DNA from: Pectobacterium aroidearum
GTDB lineage: Bacteria > Pseudomonadota > Gammaproteobacteria > Enterobacterales > Enterobacteriaceae
Reading direction: 5' to 3'
Length of the DNA stretch: 64,000 nucleotides
Assembly: GCF_041228105.1 (NCBI RefSeq)
Contig: NZ_CP166097.1
Location: 496,001 to 560,000, forward strand
In this document: positions 12,876 to 26,020 of the stretch, piece by piece
Layout: every line of letters starts with the position of its first letter
Numbering within the stretch: the first letter of the stretch is position 1
Notes under the pieces: model-generated
Database searches by the model: none
What the model saw: the letters and a program-made list of their open reading frames with translations, nothing else
Told to the model about the DNA's origin: nothing
Position numbers and translations under genes: made by a program

Positions 12876-13433
12876 ATGGCTAAGTCCGTACTGTTTGCTG
12901 AAAAAAAACAGGAAATATGCCCAGACTGTGGGTCAGTGCTGGTTATCCGTTCTGGCCGGCACGGCCCATTCTTAGGCTGTTCTGCGTATCCAGAATGCGA
13001 ATTTATTCGCCCACTGAAAGCGCAGGCTGATGGACATATCGTCAAAGTGTTGGATGGGCAACAGTGCCCGCTTTGTCAGTCGACGTTGGTACTAAGGCAA
13101 GGCCGTTATGGGATGTTCATCGGCTGTGGCAATTACCCTGAATGCCATCATACTGAGACTATCGATCGCCCTGATGACACGGCGATTCGATGCCCACAGT
13201 GTAATGAAGGCACCTTGTTACAGCGTAAGTCTCGCTACGGTAAGGTATTTCATTCTTGCGATCGCTATCCCGATTGCCAGTTTACGTTAAACCATAAGCC
13301 GATAGCGGGTGAATGTCCTTCTTGCCATTACGCCTTATTGTTTGAGAAAAAAACGGCACAAGGCATCAAGCTATTTTGTGCCAGTAAATTATGTGGAAAG
13401 CCAGTAACGGCAGAAGTTGATAAGAATGAGTGA
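12876..13433 (+). CDS. yrdD: Zinc-ribbon protein YrdD (topoisomerase C4 zinc-finger family)
   Basis: The 185-residue protein consists mainly of repeated C4 zinc ribbons like those in the C-terminal region of DNA topoisomerase I. Cysteine pairs appear as [60 protein letters not shown] and [10 protein letters not shown], each followed by a second C-x(4 to 6)-C-like pair. There is no topoisomerase catalytic domain, so it probably binds single-stranded DNA or protein partners. Its stop overlaps the tsaC start. Confidence 0.92.
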   Translation: MAKSVLFAEKKQEICPDCGSVLVIRSGRHGPFLGCSAYPECEFIRPLKAQADGHIVKVLDGQQCPLCQSTLVLRQGRYGMFIGCGNYPECHHTETIDRPDDTAIRCPQCNEGTLLQRKSRYGKVFHSCDRYPDCQFTLNHKPIAGECPSCHYALLFEKKTAQGIKLFCASKLCGKPVTAEVDKNE

Positions 13434-13995
13434 TGTCTCTGATGAACTAATGATTCCTGTTTTACGGGAATTACATAATGAACAGGTTATTGCGTACCCG
13501 ACTGAGGCGGTATTTGGGTTGGGCTGCGATCCTGATAGTGAAGTGGCGGTTAATCGTCTGCTAGCTTTAAAGCAGCGCCCCTGGCAAAAAGGGTTGATCC
13601 TGATTGCGGCAGATTTTAGCCAACTGGCTCCTTATATTGATGACAGCGTGTTATCCGATGAGCAGAAGGCGATGATGTTTTCCACATGGCCTGGTCCGGT
13701 TACTTGGGTATTACCTGCAAAACGTACGACTCCACAATGGTTAACGGGGCAATTTTCTTCTCTTGCTGTGCGCGTTAGTGACCATCCGTTAGTTAAAGAA
13801 CTGTGCCAGCGTTACGGTAAACCGTTGGTGTCGACCAGCGCCAATTTAAGTGGTCAACCTCCTTGCCGTACGGCTCAGGAAGTTTCTCAACAATTTGGTG
13901 ATGATTTTCCTGTGCTAGTTGGGGATGTTGGCGGAAGAATGAACCCATCCGAAATCAGGGATGTATTAACAGGCGAGCTTATTCGTCAGGGGTAA
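13426..13995 (+). CDS. tsaC: L-threonylcarbamoyladenylate synthase TsaC
   Basis: TsaC (YrdC/RimN) makes threonylcarbamoyl-AMP from threonine, bicarbonate and ATP for the t6A37 modification of ANN-decoding tRNAs. The 189-residue protein has the YrdC fold signatures [30 protein letters not shown] and the conserved [17 protein letters not shown]. The ATG at 13426 overlaps the yrdD stop by eight bases and gives a length close to E. coli (190); an in-frame TTG nine bases upstream is less likely. Confidence 0.94.
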   Translation: MSDVSDELMIPVLRELHNEQVIAYPTEAVFGLGCDPDSEVAVNRLLALKQRPWQKGLILIAADFSQLAPYIDDSVLSDEQKAMMFSTWPGPVTWVLPAKRTTPQWLTGQFSSLAVRVSDHPLVKELCQRYGKPLVSTSANLSGQPPCRTAQEVSQQFGDDFPVLVGDVGGRMNPSEIRDVLTGELIRQG

Positions 13996-14014
13996 TAGCA
14001 AGTTGGAGGGGAAC

Positions 14015-14842
14015 GTGTCTGAAGTAACGTCTTTTGCAGTTTTTGGCAATCCGATTGCGCATAGTAAATCACCTCGCATACATGAGCTATTTGCTGCACA
14101 GACGGGGATAACGTTAACGTACGAGCGCGTTTTAGCGCCTCTGGATGATTTTGAGCAAATGCTGCGTCAGTATTTTCTCAATGGTGCTGGTGGTGCGAAT
14201 GTCACTGCGCCCTTTAAAGAGCGTGCCTTTGCCGAAGCTGATGAGCGTAGCGAATGCGCGGCGCTTGCAGGGGCGGTTAATACATTGAAGAGACTGAGTG
14301 ACGGTCGCCTATTTGGTGATAATACAGATGGTATTGGTTTACTTAGCGATCTGCAACGATTGGCGCTGGTGAAGCCGTTGGATCGTGTGTTGCTGGTGGG
14401 GGCCGGCGGCGCGGCGCGCGGGGTTATCCAACCCTTACTGGCTTATGGCTGTACGGTTGTGCTGACGAATAGGACGTTTTCCAAGGCTGATGAATTGGTT
14501 AAGGTCTTCAGTGGTATTGGAGATATTCATGCTGTTTCCCTCGACGATTTGCATGGTCTATCATTCGATCTGATCATTAACGCGACATCTTCCGGGATGT
14601 ACGACAGTATTCCTAACTTACCGCCAGAACTCATTTCACCGGAAACATGCTGTTATGACATGTTCTATCTGCCACAACTGACACCTTTTTTGTCATGGTG
14701 CGTACAGCATGGTGCTATCCACTATGCAGATGGTTTGGGAATGTTGGTGGGGCAAGCGGCACATGCGTTTAAGATTTGGCATGGGGTGATGCCAGATGTA
14801 GAACCAGTAATTGCTTTGCTAAAGCAGGATCTTGCGACGTGA
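14015..14842 (+). CDS. aroE: Shikimate dehydrogenase
   Basis: AroE reduces 3-dehydroshikimate to shikimate with NADPH in aromatic amino acid synthesis. The substrate domain shows [35 protein letters not shown] (catalytic Lys) and the [12 protein letters not shown] segment (catalytic Asp). The NADP domain has [17 protein letters not shown] and [11 protein letters not shown]. The GTG at 14015 is chosen because ggagggg lies just upstream; the protein then has 275 residues. The stop overlaps the yrdB GTG by four bases. Confidence 0.95.
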   Translation: MSEVTSFAVFGNPIAHSKSPRIHELFAAQTGITLTYERVLAPLDDFEQMLRQYFLNGAGGANVTAPFKERAFAEADERSECAALAGAVNTLKRLSDGRLFGDNTDGIGLLSDLQRLALVKPLDRVLLVGAGGAARGVIQPLLAYGCTVVLTNRTFSKADELVKVFSGIGDIHAVSLDDLHGLSFDLIINATSSGMYDSIPNLPPELISPETCCYDMFYLPQLTPFLSWCVQHGAIHYADGLGMLVGQAAHAFKIWHGVMPDVEPVIALLKQDLAT

Positions 14843-15096
14843 ATCAGGCGATCCAGTTCCCAGATCGTGAAAGTTGGGATGATAAGGCCATGGCGATCCG
14901 TTGCCCTGTTTTAGTGAATGGCTTTCAGCAGGAATGCTTAGTGAGCGCAGAGCTGCTTCAGCAACGCTATGGTGGTAATAGCCCTGAACAGTGGCTGTCA
15001 CTGTTCAGGGAATATCGATGGGACCTTGAAGATGAACTGGAGAAAATGATCGTTGCTGAAGAATGGGATGATGAAGGTTACTACTCGTTGTCCTGA
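14839..15096 (+). CDS. yrdB: DUF1488 family protein YrdB
   Basis: This 85-residue acidic protein of unknown function matches E. coli YrdB (DUF1488), starting [20 protein letters not shown]. The GTG start at 14839 overlaps the aroE TGA (gtga), which implies translational coupling. The family core [20 protein letters not shown] is present. The 3' end overlaps the 3' end of the convergent yrdA by 16 bases. Confidence 0.9.
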   Translation: MNQAIQFPDRESWDDKAMAIRCPVLVNGFQQECLVSAELLQQRYGGNSPEQWLSLFREYRWDLEDELEKMIVAEEWDDEGYYSLS

Positions 15097-15629
15097 GCGA
15101 GATATTCATCTTTCCAACGAACATAGTTGTTTGCCGAGTAAATTAATCCTTCTATTTCTTCTTGTGTCAGTGGTCTAATTTTTTTGACTGGGCTGCCGAG
15201 GTATAGATGTCCCTTTTCTAGTCGTTTTCCTGGAGGGACCAGGCTACCAGCACCAATCATGACATCATCTTCAACAATGGCGCCATCCAGAAGTATTGAC
15301 CCCATTCCTACCAGAACCCGATTTCCTATTCGGCAACCGTGCAGCATCGCTTTATGACCCACCGTGACATCTTCCCCAATAATAAGCGGGTTACCTTCTG
15401 GTTTTTTCTCTGAACAGTGGGTGATATGGAGCACTGATCCATCCTGAATATTGCTTCGGGCGCCGATCGTAATGTAGTTAACATCACCGCGTATGGCGAC
15501 AAGGGGCCAGATACCAACATCATCGCCTAGTGTTACTTTGCCAATCACCACGCTGGAGTGATCGACCATGACTCTTTCGCCTAAAACGGGAGAAATGCCG
15601 TTATAACGACGGAATGTTTTTGCACTCAT
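15081..15629 (-). CDS. yrdA: Gamma-carbonic anhydrase-like hexapeptide protein YrdA
   Basis: The 182-residue protein is a left-handed beta-helix protein of the gamma-carbonic anhydrase/ferripyochelin-binding-like family. Hexapeptide repeats run through the middle (IGKVTLGDDVGIWPLVAIRG, IGEDVTVGHKAMLHGCRIGN, VGMGSILLDGAIVEDDVMIG), with metal-ligand histidines in LHITHCSE, VGHKAMLHG and the start of the helix. The true reaction of E. coli YrdA is not established. The ATG at 15629 begins MSAKTFRRYNG; upstream in-frame codons run into the rRNA promoter region and are not family-like. Confidence 0.92.
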   Translation of the reverse strand: MSAKTFRRYNGISPVLGERVMVDHSSVVIGKVTLGDDVGIWPLVAIRGDVNYITIGARSNIQDGSVLHITHCSEKKPEGNPLIIGEDVTVGHKAMLHGCRIGNRVLVGMGSILLDGAIVEDDVMIGAGSLVPPGKRLEKGHLYLGSPVKKIRPLTQEEIEGLIYSANNYVRWKDEYLAQDNE

Positions 15630-15761
15630 CGACAACCTCGTAGTTATTTTCCACATACTGATATTCGCATTACAGACAAAATATCGACAGATATGAGACA
15701 TCGGCAACTGAAAAGTGGTGTGGATCGAGTAAGATCTCATCGAAAGGGTCGAAAAACAGGC

Positions 15762-15816
15762 GAATAGAAAAAAAGATCAAGAAAGTTGTTGTGTAACGAA
15801 AACGGATCCCTATAAT
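15762..15816 (+). promoter_or_regulatory. rRNA operon promoter P1 with UP element
   Basis: TTGTGT (15789-15794) and TATAAT (15811-15816) are separated by 16 bp, followed by the GC-rich discriminator gcgcctcc that makes rRNA P1 promoters sensitive to ppGpp and initiating NTPs. An A-rich tract (aatagaaaaaaagatcaag) lies directly upstream of the -35 hexamer and fits an UP element bound by the alpha C-terminal domain. The gene-free stretch 15630-16115 holds this promoter, P2 and the leader antiterminator. Confidence 0.9.
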
Positions 15817-15889
15817 GCGCCTCCATCGACACGGCGCTGTGATTCACAACCGGGTCGGTAAAGAAAGAGAAAACGCTTTAAAATAAGCG

Positions 15890-15917
15890 TTGACTCTGAA
15901 GGTGAAAAGCGTAATAT
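15890..15917 (+). promoter_or_regulatory. rRNA operon promoter P2
   Basis: TTGACT (15890-15895) and TAATAT (15912-15917) are spaced by 16 bp, about 100 bp downstream of P1, in the position and form of E. coli rrn P2 promoters, which provide basal transcription. Confidence 0.85.
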
Positions 15918-15953
15918 ACGCCACCTCGCGAAGCGGTTAAGGCTGCAACGCAC

Positions 15954-15966
15954 TGCTCTTTAACAA
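15954..15966 (+). promoter_or_regulatory. rRNA leader boxA antitermination site
   Basis: The sequence tgctctttaacaa matches the rrn boxA to which the NusB-S10 complex binds to assemble the antitermination complex. It lies in the leader between P2 and the 16S 5' end. The 5' processing stem of 16S (around gacaatctgtgtgggcac) follows, and its complement (gtgctcacacagattgtc) is found after the 16S gene at 17680-17698. Confidence 0.88.
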
Positions 15967-16115
15967 TTTAATCAGACAATCTGTGTGGGCACTCACAAGA
16001 CCGTATCTTAACGATATAAAAAGTCTTGAAGAGTGAACAACAGTAAATTCATTACGAATAAACAGTTTTAATTCTTTGAGCATCGCTGACGAGTTCAGCA
16101 AATCAAACAAATCTT

Positions 16116-17655
<1,540 letters not shown>

Positions 17656-17741
17656 CCAAGAAGATGTGTGTTAAGTGAAGTGCTCACACAGATTGTCTGA
17701 TGAAAATAATGAGCAAAAGCGTCAACAAAGTACGGTGTCGT

Positions 17742-17817
17742 GTCCCCTTCGTCTAGAGGCCTAGGACACCGCCCTTTCACGGCGGTAACAGGGGTTCGAA
17801 TCCCCTAGGGGACGCCA
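17742..17817 (+). tRNA. gltT: tRNA-Glu (TTC)
   Basis: The 76-base gene sits in the 16S-23S spacer. It has gtcccct/agggac acceptor arms, the anticodon loop ctTTCac, the T-loop ggttcgaatcc and an encoded CCA. Among E. coli operons, a tRNA-Glu spacer marks rrnB, C, E and G rather than A, D and H. Confidence 0.97.
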
Positions 17818-17915
17818 GCGCATCCGACCATTCCGGTGAAAGCGGGGGTCTTCAGTAAGTCAACTACTTACCTCATATCTTAAAACTGATTAGCAATAGT
17901 CAGGGTTTAAGATAT

Positions 17916-17928
17916 TGCTCTTTAACAA
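17916..17928 (+). promoter_or_regulatory. Spacer boxA antitermination site
   Basis: A second tgctctttaacaa lies in the 16S-23S spacer, about 150 bases upstream of the 23S gene, where E. coli operons also repeat boxA to keep polymerase resistant to Rho across 23S. No open gene is seen in the rest of the spacer. Confidence 0.85.
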
Positions 17929-18076
17929 TCTGGAACAAGCTGAAAATTGAAACATGACAGCTGAACGTGCGTTGATACCTTTGGGTGTCGATGGCGATGC
18001 AGTCTGTCAATGAGTCTCTCAAATAATCGCAGCGCGACAGTGACTTTGATTTATCAAAGACACCTTCGGGTTGTGA

Positions 18077-20983
<2,907 letters not shown>

Positions 20984-21115
20984 ACAACACCGAAGGTGTT
21001 TTGTGAGACGACTCATAGAGAACGATATTCAGCTTGTTCAAAGATTGGTTCTGATGGTTACGGAGATGACAAAGAAAAAAGTCATGTTAAGTAACGGTCG
21101 GAATAAAACAGAATT

Positions 21116-21235
21116 TGCCTGGCGGCGATAGCGCGGTGGTCCCACCTGACCCCATGCCGAACTCAGAAGTGAAACGCCGTAGCGCCGATGGTAGTGTGGG
21201 GCTTCCCCATGTGAGAGTAGGGAACTGCCAGGCAT
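21116..21235 (+). rRNA. rrf: 5S ribosomal RNA
   Basis: The 120-base gene starts tgcctggcggc and ends ctgccaggcat, and these ends pair as the terminal helix. It contains the conserved ccgaactcagaagtgaaacg loop. It follows 23S by 132 bases, and no tRNA or second 5S follows it. Confidence 0.97.
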
Positions 21236-21247
21236 CAAACAAGTGGA

Positions 21248-21276
21248 AAGCCCCTGTCGGAAGACAGGGGCTTTTT
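21248..21276 (+). terminator. rRNA operon terminator
   Basis: Arms aagcccctgtc (21248-21258) and gacaggggctt (21263-21273) enclose a ggaa loop and are followed by a uridine run. This is a typical rrn T1-type intrinsic terminator. Confidence 0.95.
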
Positions 21277-21331
21277 GCTATGTGCTATTTGGGAGTGCGT
21301 GAGGAAGATAAAACCGTCAGGAAGACCAATT

Positions 21332-21697
21332 ATGAATCTCTATATCCAAATCCGTAAAAATCAAATTACAATACGTCATCTTGGTACGCAGCTTGAAGCT
21401 TCGACGCAGAGTATATTCAGCAACAATAGGATCCTGATTGCTGATTTTATGGCTGCTTCTAAGGCATTGCGAAGTGTTATCCGTCAGGTTACTCCCTTCG
21501 ATTGGCGCACCTGGTTCAGAAGCACGACTCTACTGATTCACGCACTGGAAATGAATGAAGGAGGGCTTTCTCCTGTAGAGGAGCGCATACTTCAGGAGAT
21601 CACCGTGATGAGCTGTCGTAAATCCAGACTCATTGTTATTTCTAGCGCTGTTCCCCTGAGTGATTCTGACGCGCTCAAACGTATTCAGCAGAAGTAG
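21332..21697 (+). CDS. yjaA: YjaA-like stress-associated protein of unknown function
   Basis: The 121-residue protein resembles E. coli YjaA, known mainly as a phylogroup marker and reported as stress-induced. Shared elements as I recall them are MNLYIQIRKNQITIRHLG at the start, FSNNRILIADF, and LEMNEGGLSPVEERILQEI in the middle. The ATG at 21332 follows caggaagacc; upstream in-frame codons extend back into the rRNA terminator and are excluded. Position between an rRNA operon and metA is the same as at E. coli rrnE. No signal peptide or known catalytic motif is visible. Confidence 0.72.
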   Translation: MNLYIQIRKNQITIRHLGTQLEASTQSIFSNNRILIADFMAASKALRSVIRQVTPFDWRTWFRSTTLLIHALEMNEGGLSPVEERILQEITVMSCRKSRLIVISSAVPLSDSDALKRIQQK

Positions 21698-21742
21698 TAC
21701 TGAGGGGGCTCGTGAAACATTTTCACCTTATGCGCTGAGCAC

Positions 21743-21804
21743 TCGACATTAGTACGAAAACTCGCTATCTTCGGGCATCTGGATGTCTAAACGTTTAAAC
21801 GTAT
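21743..21804 (+). promoter_or_regulatory. metA promoter region with tandem MetJ-like boxes
   Basis: Three adjacent 8-mers, ggatgtct, aaacgttt and aaacgtat (21781-21804), each match the met box AGACGTCT at six of eight positions and follow each other without gaps, the arrangement that MetJ-SAM binds cooperatively. A candidate promoter upstream is TCGACA (21743-21748) with TATCTT (21766-21771), spacing 17. The boxes are seen; MetJ repression of metA is established in E. coli. Confidence 0.68.
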
Positions 21805-21823
21805 GCTTTGAGGATATAAGGTT

Positions 21824-22753
21824 ATGCCAATTCGGGTTCCTGATGAGTTACCAGCTGTCAATTTTCTGCGTAATGAGAACGTCTTTGTCATGACGTCCTC
21901 GCGTGCTAAAACGCAGGAAATTCGTCCCCTTAAAGTGCTGGTGCTGAACCTGATGCCTAAAAAGATCGAGACTGAAAACCAGTTTCTGCGCCTGTTATCC
22001 AACTCTCCCCTACAGATTGATATCCAGCTGTTGCGTATTGATAGCCGTGAATCAAAGAATACGCCGGCCGAGCATTTGAATAACTTCTACTGCGATTTCG
22101 ACGATATTCAGAACGACAATTTTGATGGCCTGATTGTGACGGGCGCACCGTTGGGATTAGTCGATTTCTGCGATGTTGTTTATTGGCCACAGATCGCGCG
22201 TGTCATCGAGTGGGCAAAAGAGCATGTTACCTCCACATTATTTGTGTGTTGGGCTGTGCAGGCCGCTCTCAATATCCTCTACGGTATTCCTAAGATGACC
22301 CTCAAGGAAAAGCTCTCTGGCGTTTATTCGCATCAGACGTTACAACCCCATGCGTTGCTGACCCGCGGTTTTGATGAAACGTTTCTGGCTCCGCATTCGC
22401 GCTATGCGGATTTCCCGGCTGATGTGATTCGGCAGCATACAGATTTGGATATTCTGGTTGAGTCAGAGCAAGCCGGGGCCTATTTGTTTGCCAGCAAAGA
22501 TAAGCGTCTGGCGTTTGTTACCGGACACCCAGAGTACGACGCTCTGACGTTAGCTGGAGAGTTTTTCCGTGATTATGATGCCGGATTGGATCCAGCGGTT
22601 CCGGTTAATTATTTCCCTGACGACAACCCTGAACTGGCACCGAAAGCTAGCTGGCGTAGTCACGGTCATCTGCTTTTTGTTAACTGGCTGAATTACTACG
22701 TCTACCAGATTACGCCTTACGATTTACGTCGAATGAACCCTACGCTGGACTAA
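21824..22753 (+). CDS. metA: Homoserine O-succinyltransferase
   Basis: MetA transfers a succinyl group from succinyl-CoA to homoserine, the first committed step of methionine synthesis. The 309-residue protein has the glutamine-amidotransferase-like fold with the nucleophilic Cys142 in [18 protein letters not shown] and the [20 protein letters not shown] and [14 protein letters not shown] segments. In E. coli the enzyme is heat-labile and controlled by MetJ; MetJ-like boxes stand upstream here. It is monocistronic, between yjaA and the aceBAK operon. Confidence 0.96.
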   Translation: MPIRVPDELPAVNFLRNENVFVMTSSRAKTQEIRPLKVLVLNLMPKKIETENQFLRLLSNSPLQIDIQLLRIDSRESKNTPAEHLNNFYCDFDDIQNDNFDGLIVTGAPLGLVDFCDVVYWPQIARVIEWAKEHVTSTLFVCWAVQAALNILYGIPKMTLKEKLSGVYSHQTLQPHALLTRGFDETFLAPHSRYADFPADVIRQHTDLDILVESEQAGAYLFASKDKRLAFVTGHPEYDALTLAGEFFRDYDAGLDPAVPVNYFPDDNPELAPKASWRSHGHLLFVNWLNYYVYQITPYDLRRMNPTLD

Positions 22754-22774
22754 TCCATCCTCGTTCTTTCTCTG

Positions 22775-22803
22775 AGGCACCTTTTAAGGTGCCTTTCTTT
22801 TTT
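22775..22803 (+). terminator. metA terminator
   Basis: The near-perfect inverted repeat aggcaccttttaaggtgcct (22775-22794) is followed by ttctttttt, giving a standard intrinsic terminator 22 bp after the metA stop. Confidence 0.9.
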
Positions 22804-22909
22804 GTGCTGAACCATCGCCATTTCTGCTGATAAGTGAAAGTCATTTCTCTTCTTCTTCTATTTTAATTTTCATTTTTATTAATGAGTTAATCTCACATGG
22901 ATTAAAAAA

Positions 22910-22931
22910 TGGAAATTGTTTTTGATTTTGA
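22910..22931 (+). promoter_or_regulatory. IclR operator of aceBAK
   Basis: The string tggaaattgtttttgatttt is the same as the IclR box of the E. coli aceBAK promoter, as I recall it, and lies about 105-125 bp upstream of aceB. IclR binds it in E. coli and represses until glyoxylate or acetate metabolism relieves it. The surrounding 22804-23036 is AT-rich and otherwise free of genes. Confidence 0.7.
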
Positions 22932-23036
22932 TTTTTCTTGTATTACGCTTAATTCTGTCGGCTAAGAAATATACATACTGGTTTGCCGATTTGGCGGTTG
23001 TTGATGAATGAAGCGGAATCTGAAAAGGAACCACGA

Positions 23037-24635
23037 ATGATGCAGCAGACGATAAACAGAGAATTGGCGTTTAGTCAGCGTTTTGGTGAAGGTGAGAAGC
23101 AAATTCTTACGGAGGAAGCGATTGATTTCTTAACGGAGCTGGTCGCGCATTTCACGCCGGCACGTAATCAGTTGCTCGCCGAACGGCAGGTCCAGCAGCG
23201 TAATATCGATCAGGGTAAGCTTCCTGATTTTATTTCAGAAACGGCTTCCATTCGTGATAAGACGTGGACAATACGCGGTATTCCCGATGACCTTCAGGAT
23301 CGTCGCGTTGAGATTACCGGCCCGGTTGAACGCAAGATGGTAATCAATGCGTTGAATGCCAATGTGAAAGTTTTCATGGCGGACTTTGAAGATTCACTGT
23401 CGCCGGGATGGGAAAAGGTCATCGACGGGCAAATCAACTTGCGGGATGCCGTACGCGGTACGATTTCCTATATCAACGAAGCAGGAAAAATTTACCAGTT
23501 GAAGCCCAATCCTGCTGTATTGATTTGCCGCGTGCGTGGGTTGCATTTGCCTGAAAAACACGTGTCCTGGCAGGGGGAGGCCATTCCTGGCAGCCTGTTT
23601 GATTTCGCACTGTATTTTTTCCACAACTATCAGGAATTGCTGAAGAAAGGTAGCGGCCCTTACTTCTATCTGCCCAAGACGCAGTCATGGCAGGAAGCGG
23701 CCTGGTGGAATGACGTTTTCTGTTATACGGAAGATCGTTTTGACCTGCCGCGTGGGACGATCAAAGCGACGGTGTTGATTGAAACGCTGCCTGCTGTTTT
23801 CCAGATGGACGAGATCCTCTATCACTTGCGCGATCATATCGTTGGGCTGAACTGCGGGCGCTGGGATTACATCTTCAGCTATATCAAAACATTAAAGAAC
23901 CACGGCGATCGCGTGCTGCCTGACCGCCAGTCGGTAACGATGGAAAAACCCTTCCTTAGCGCTTACTCACGGTTGTTGATCAAGACCTGCCATCGTCGTG
24001 GCGCGTTCGCCATGGGCGGGATGGCGGCGTTCATTCCAAGTAAGGATGCGGAACGCAATAACTGGGTATTGGATAAGGTACGTAAAGACAAAGAGTTAGA
24101 AGCTCACAATGGGCATGATGGCACCTGGGTGGCCCATCCGGGGCTGGCTGATGCCGTGATGGAGGTGTTCGATCGAGCGTTAGGTGAGCGTAAAAATCAG
24201 CTCAATATCGGCCGTGAACAGGATGCCCCCATTCGTGCCGAGGAATTGCTTGAGCCTTGTCCGGGAGAGCGCACGGAAGTGGGGATGCGCGCGAATATTC
24301 GCGTTGCGGTGCAGTACATCGAGGCATGGATATCCGGTAATGGCTGCGTCCCGATTTATGGGCTGATGGAGGACGCGGCGACGGCAGAAATCTCCCGCAC
24401 CTCAATCTGGCAGTGGATTCGCCACGGCAAGACATTGAGCGATGGTCGAGTGATCACCAAGGCGCTGTTCCGACAGATGCTGGCCGAAGAGATGTTTGTG
24501 ATTCAGGAGGAGCTCGGCGATGCCCGTTTCAGTGGAGGGCGTTTTGATGACGCCGCCCGGCTGATGGAGCAAATCACCACGCAAGATGAGCTGATCGACT
24601 TCCTGACGTTACCCGGCTACGCACTGCTTGATTAA
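23037..24635 (+). CDS. aceB: Malate synthase A
   Basis: AceB condenses glyoxylate with acetyl-CoA to malate in the glyoxylate bypass. The 532-residue protein (533 in E. coli) contains the family signature DHIVGLNCGRWDYIFSYIK, the N-terminal VEITGPVERKMVINALNANV and FMADFEDSLSPGW, and the C-terminal NGCVPIYGLMEDAATAEISR. The start is placed at the paired ATGs at 23037/23040 behind aaaagga, since upstream in-frame codons do not resemble the family. It heads the aceBAK operon. Confidence 0.96.
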   Translation: MMQQTINRELAFSQRFGEGEKQILTEEAIDFLTELVAHFTPARNQLLAERQVQQRNIDQGKLPDFISETASIRDKTWTIRGIPDDLQDRRVEITGPVERKMVINALNANVKVFMADFEDSLSPGWEKVIDGQINLRDAVRGTISYINEAGKIYQLKPNPAVLICRVRGLHLPEKHVSWQGEAIPGSLFDFALYFFHNYQELLKKGSGPYFYLPKTQSWQEAAWWNDVFCYTEDRFDLPRGTIKATVLIETLPAVFQMDEILYHLRDHIVGLNCGRWDYIFSYIKTLKNHGDRVLPDRQSVTMEKPFLSAYSRLLIKTCHRRGAFAMGGMAAFIPSKDAERNNWVLDKVRKDKELEAHNGHDGTWVAHPGLADAVMEVFDRALGERKNQLNIGREQDAPIRAEELLEPCPGERTEVGMRANIRVAVQYIEAWISGNGCVPIYGLMEDAATAEISRTSIWQWIRHGKTLSDGRVITKALFRQMLAEEMFVIQEELGDARFSGGRFDDAARLMEQITTQDELIDFLTLPGYALLD

Positions 24636-24666
24636 TCCTGACTGATAATAAAAAGGAACCTCTGCT

Positions 24667-25974
24667 ATGACGACCTCTCGTACCCAACAAGTCCAGCATA
24701 TTGAAAAAGAGTGGAAAACCGCGCGTTGGGAAGGTATTACGCGCCCCTACAGCGCAGAAGATGTGATTAATCTACGGGGTTCGGTGAACCCGGAATGTAC
24801 GCTCGCGCAGCTCGGTGCTGCGAAGCTGTGGAACCTGCTACATGGTGATGCGCGCAAAGGCTATGTGAATTGCCTGGGGGCGCTGACCGGCGGACAGGCT
24901 TTACAGCAGGCGAAAGCTGGCATTGAGGCGATTTACCTTTCCGGCTGGCAGGTGGCGGCGGATGCCAATCTGGCGTCCAGCATGTATCCCGATCAGTCGC
25001 TCTACCCAGCGAACTCCGTGCCCGCGGTGATTGAACGCATCAATAACACGTTTCGGCGTGCCGATCAGATTCAGTGGGCGAATCACATTGAGCCGGGCGA
25101 CAAGCGCCATACCGACTACTTCCTGCCGATTGTGGCGGATGCGGAGGCAGGGTTCGGCGGCGTGCTTAATGCGTTTGAGCTGATGAAATCGATGATTGAA
25201 GCGGGTGCCGCAGCGGTGCACTTTGAGGATCAACTGGCATCGGCGAAAAAATGCGGACACATGGGAGGGAAGGTGCTGGTGCCGACTCAGGAGGCCATTC
25301 AGAAGCTGATCGCGGCGCGGCTGGCGGCGGATGTTATGGGCGTGCCGACCTTACTAGTTGCGCGAACCGATGCGGATGCGGCGGATTTGCTGACGTCCGA
25401 CTGCGACGAATATGACCGTGATTTCATCACTGGAGAACGCACGGTAGAAGGCTTCTATCGTACGCGTGCTGGAATTGAGCAGGCAATCAGCCGTGGTCTG
25501 GCTTACGCGCCTTATGCCGATCTGGTGTGGTGCGAAACCTCAACACCGGATTTATCTCTGGCGCGTCGTTTTGCAGAAGCGATTCATGCGAAGTTCCCCG
25601 GTAAGCTGCTGGCGTACAACTGTTCACCTTCCTTTAACTGGAAGAAAAATCTGGATGACAGCACGATTGCGCGTTTTCAGGATGAGCTGTCGGCGATGGG
25701 CTATAAGTACCAATTCATTACGCTGGCCGGCATTCATAGTATGTGGTTCAACATGTTTGACCTGGCGCACGCCTATGCACAGGGTGAAGGGATGCGGCAC
25801 TATGTAGAAAAAGTGCAACAGCCTGAATTTGAGGCGATTAAAGACGGCTATACCTTCTCATCGCATCAGCAGGAGGTCGGTACCGGCTACTTCGATAAGG
25901 TGACGAACATCATTCAGGGAGGCGAGTCTTCAGTGACGGCGCTGACGGGATCGACGGAAGAACAACAGTTCTGA
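24667..25974 (+). CDS. aceA: Isocitrate lyase
   Basis: AceA splits isocitrate into glyoxylate and succinate, bypassing the CO2-releasing steps of the TCA cycle. The 435-residue protein carries the active-site loop [14 protein letters not shown] with the catalytic cysteine, the Mg-binding [19 protein letters not shown] region, and [18 protein letters not shown]. It starts 31 bp after aceB with an aaaagga-type SD. Confidence 0.98.
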   Translation: MTTSRTQQVQHIEKEWKTARWEGITRPYSAEDVINLRGSVNPECTLAQLGAAKLWNLLHGDARKGYVNCLGALTGGQALQQAKAGIEAIYLSGWQVAADANLASSMYPDQSLYPANSVPAVIERINNTFRRADQIQWANHIEPGDKRHTDYFLPIVADAEAGFGGVLNAFELMKSMIEAGAAAVHFEDQLASAKKCGHMGGKVLVPTQEAIQKLIAARLAADVMGVPTLLVARTDADAADLLTSDCDEYDRDFITGERTVEGFYRTRAGIEQAISRGLAYAPYADLVWCETSTPDLSLARRFAEAIHAKFPGKLLAYNCSPSFNWKKNLDDSTIARFQDELSAMGYKYQFITLAGIHSMWFNMFDLAHAYAQGEGMRHYVEKVQQPEFEAIKDGYTFSSHQQEVGTGYFDKVTNIIQGGESSVTALTGSTEEQQF

Positions 25975-26020
25975 TCCTGACCCGGTCAGTGTACGGCTGG
26001 CCGGGTTTTATCTGGAGATC

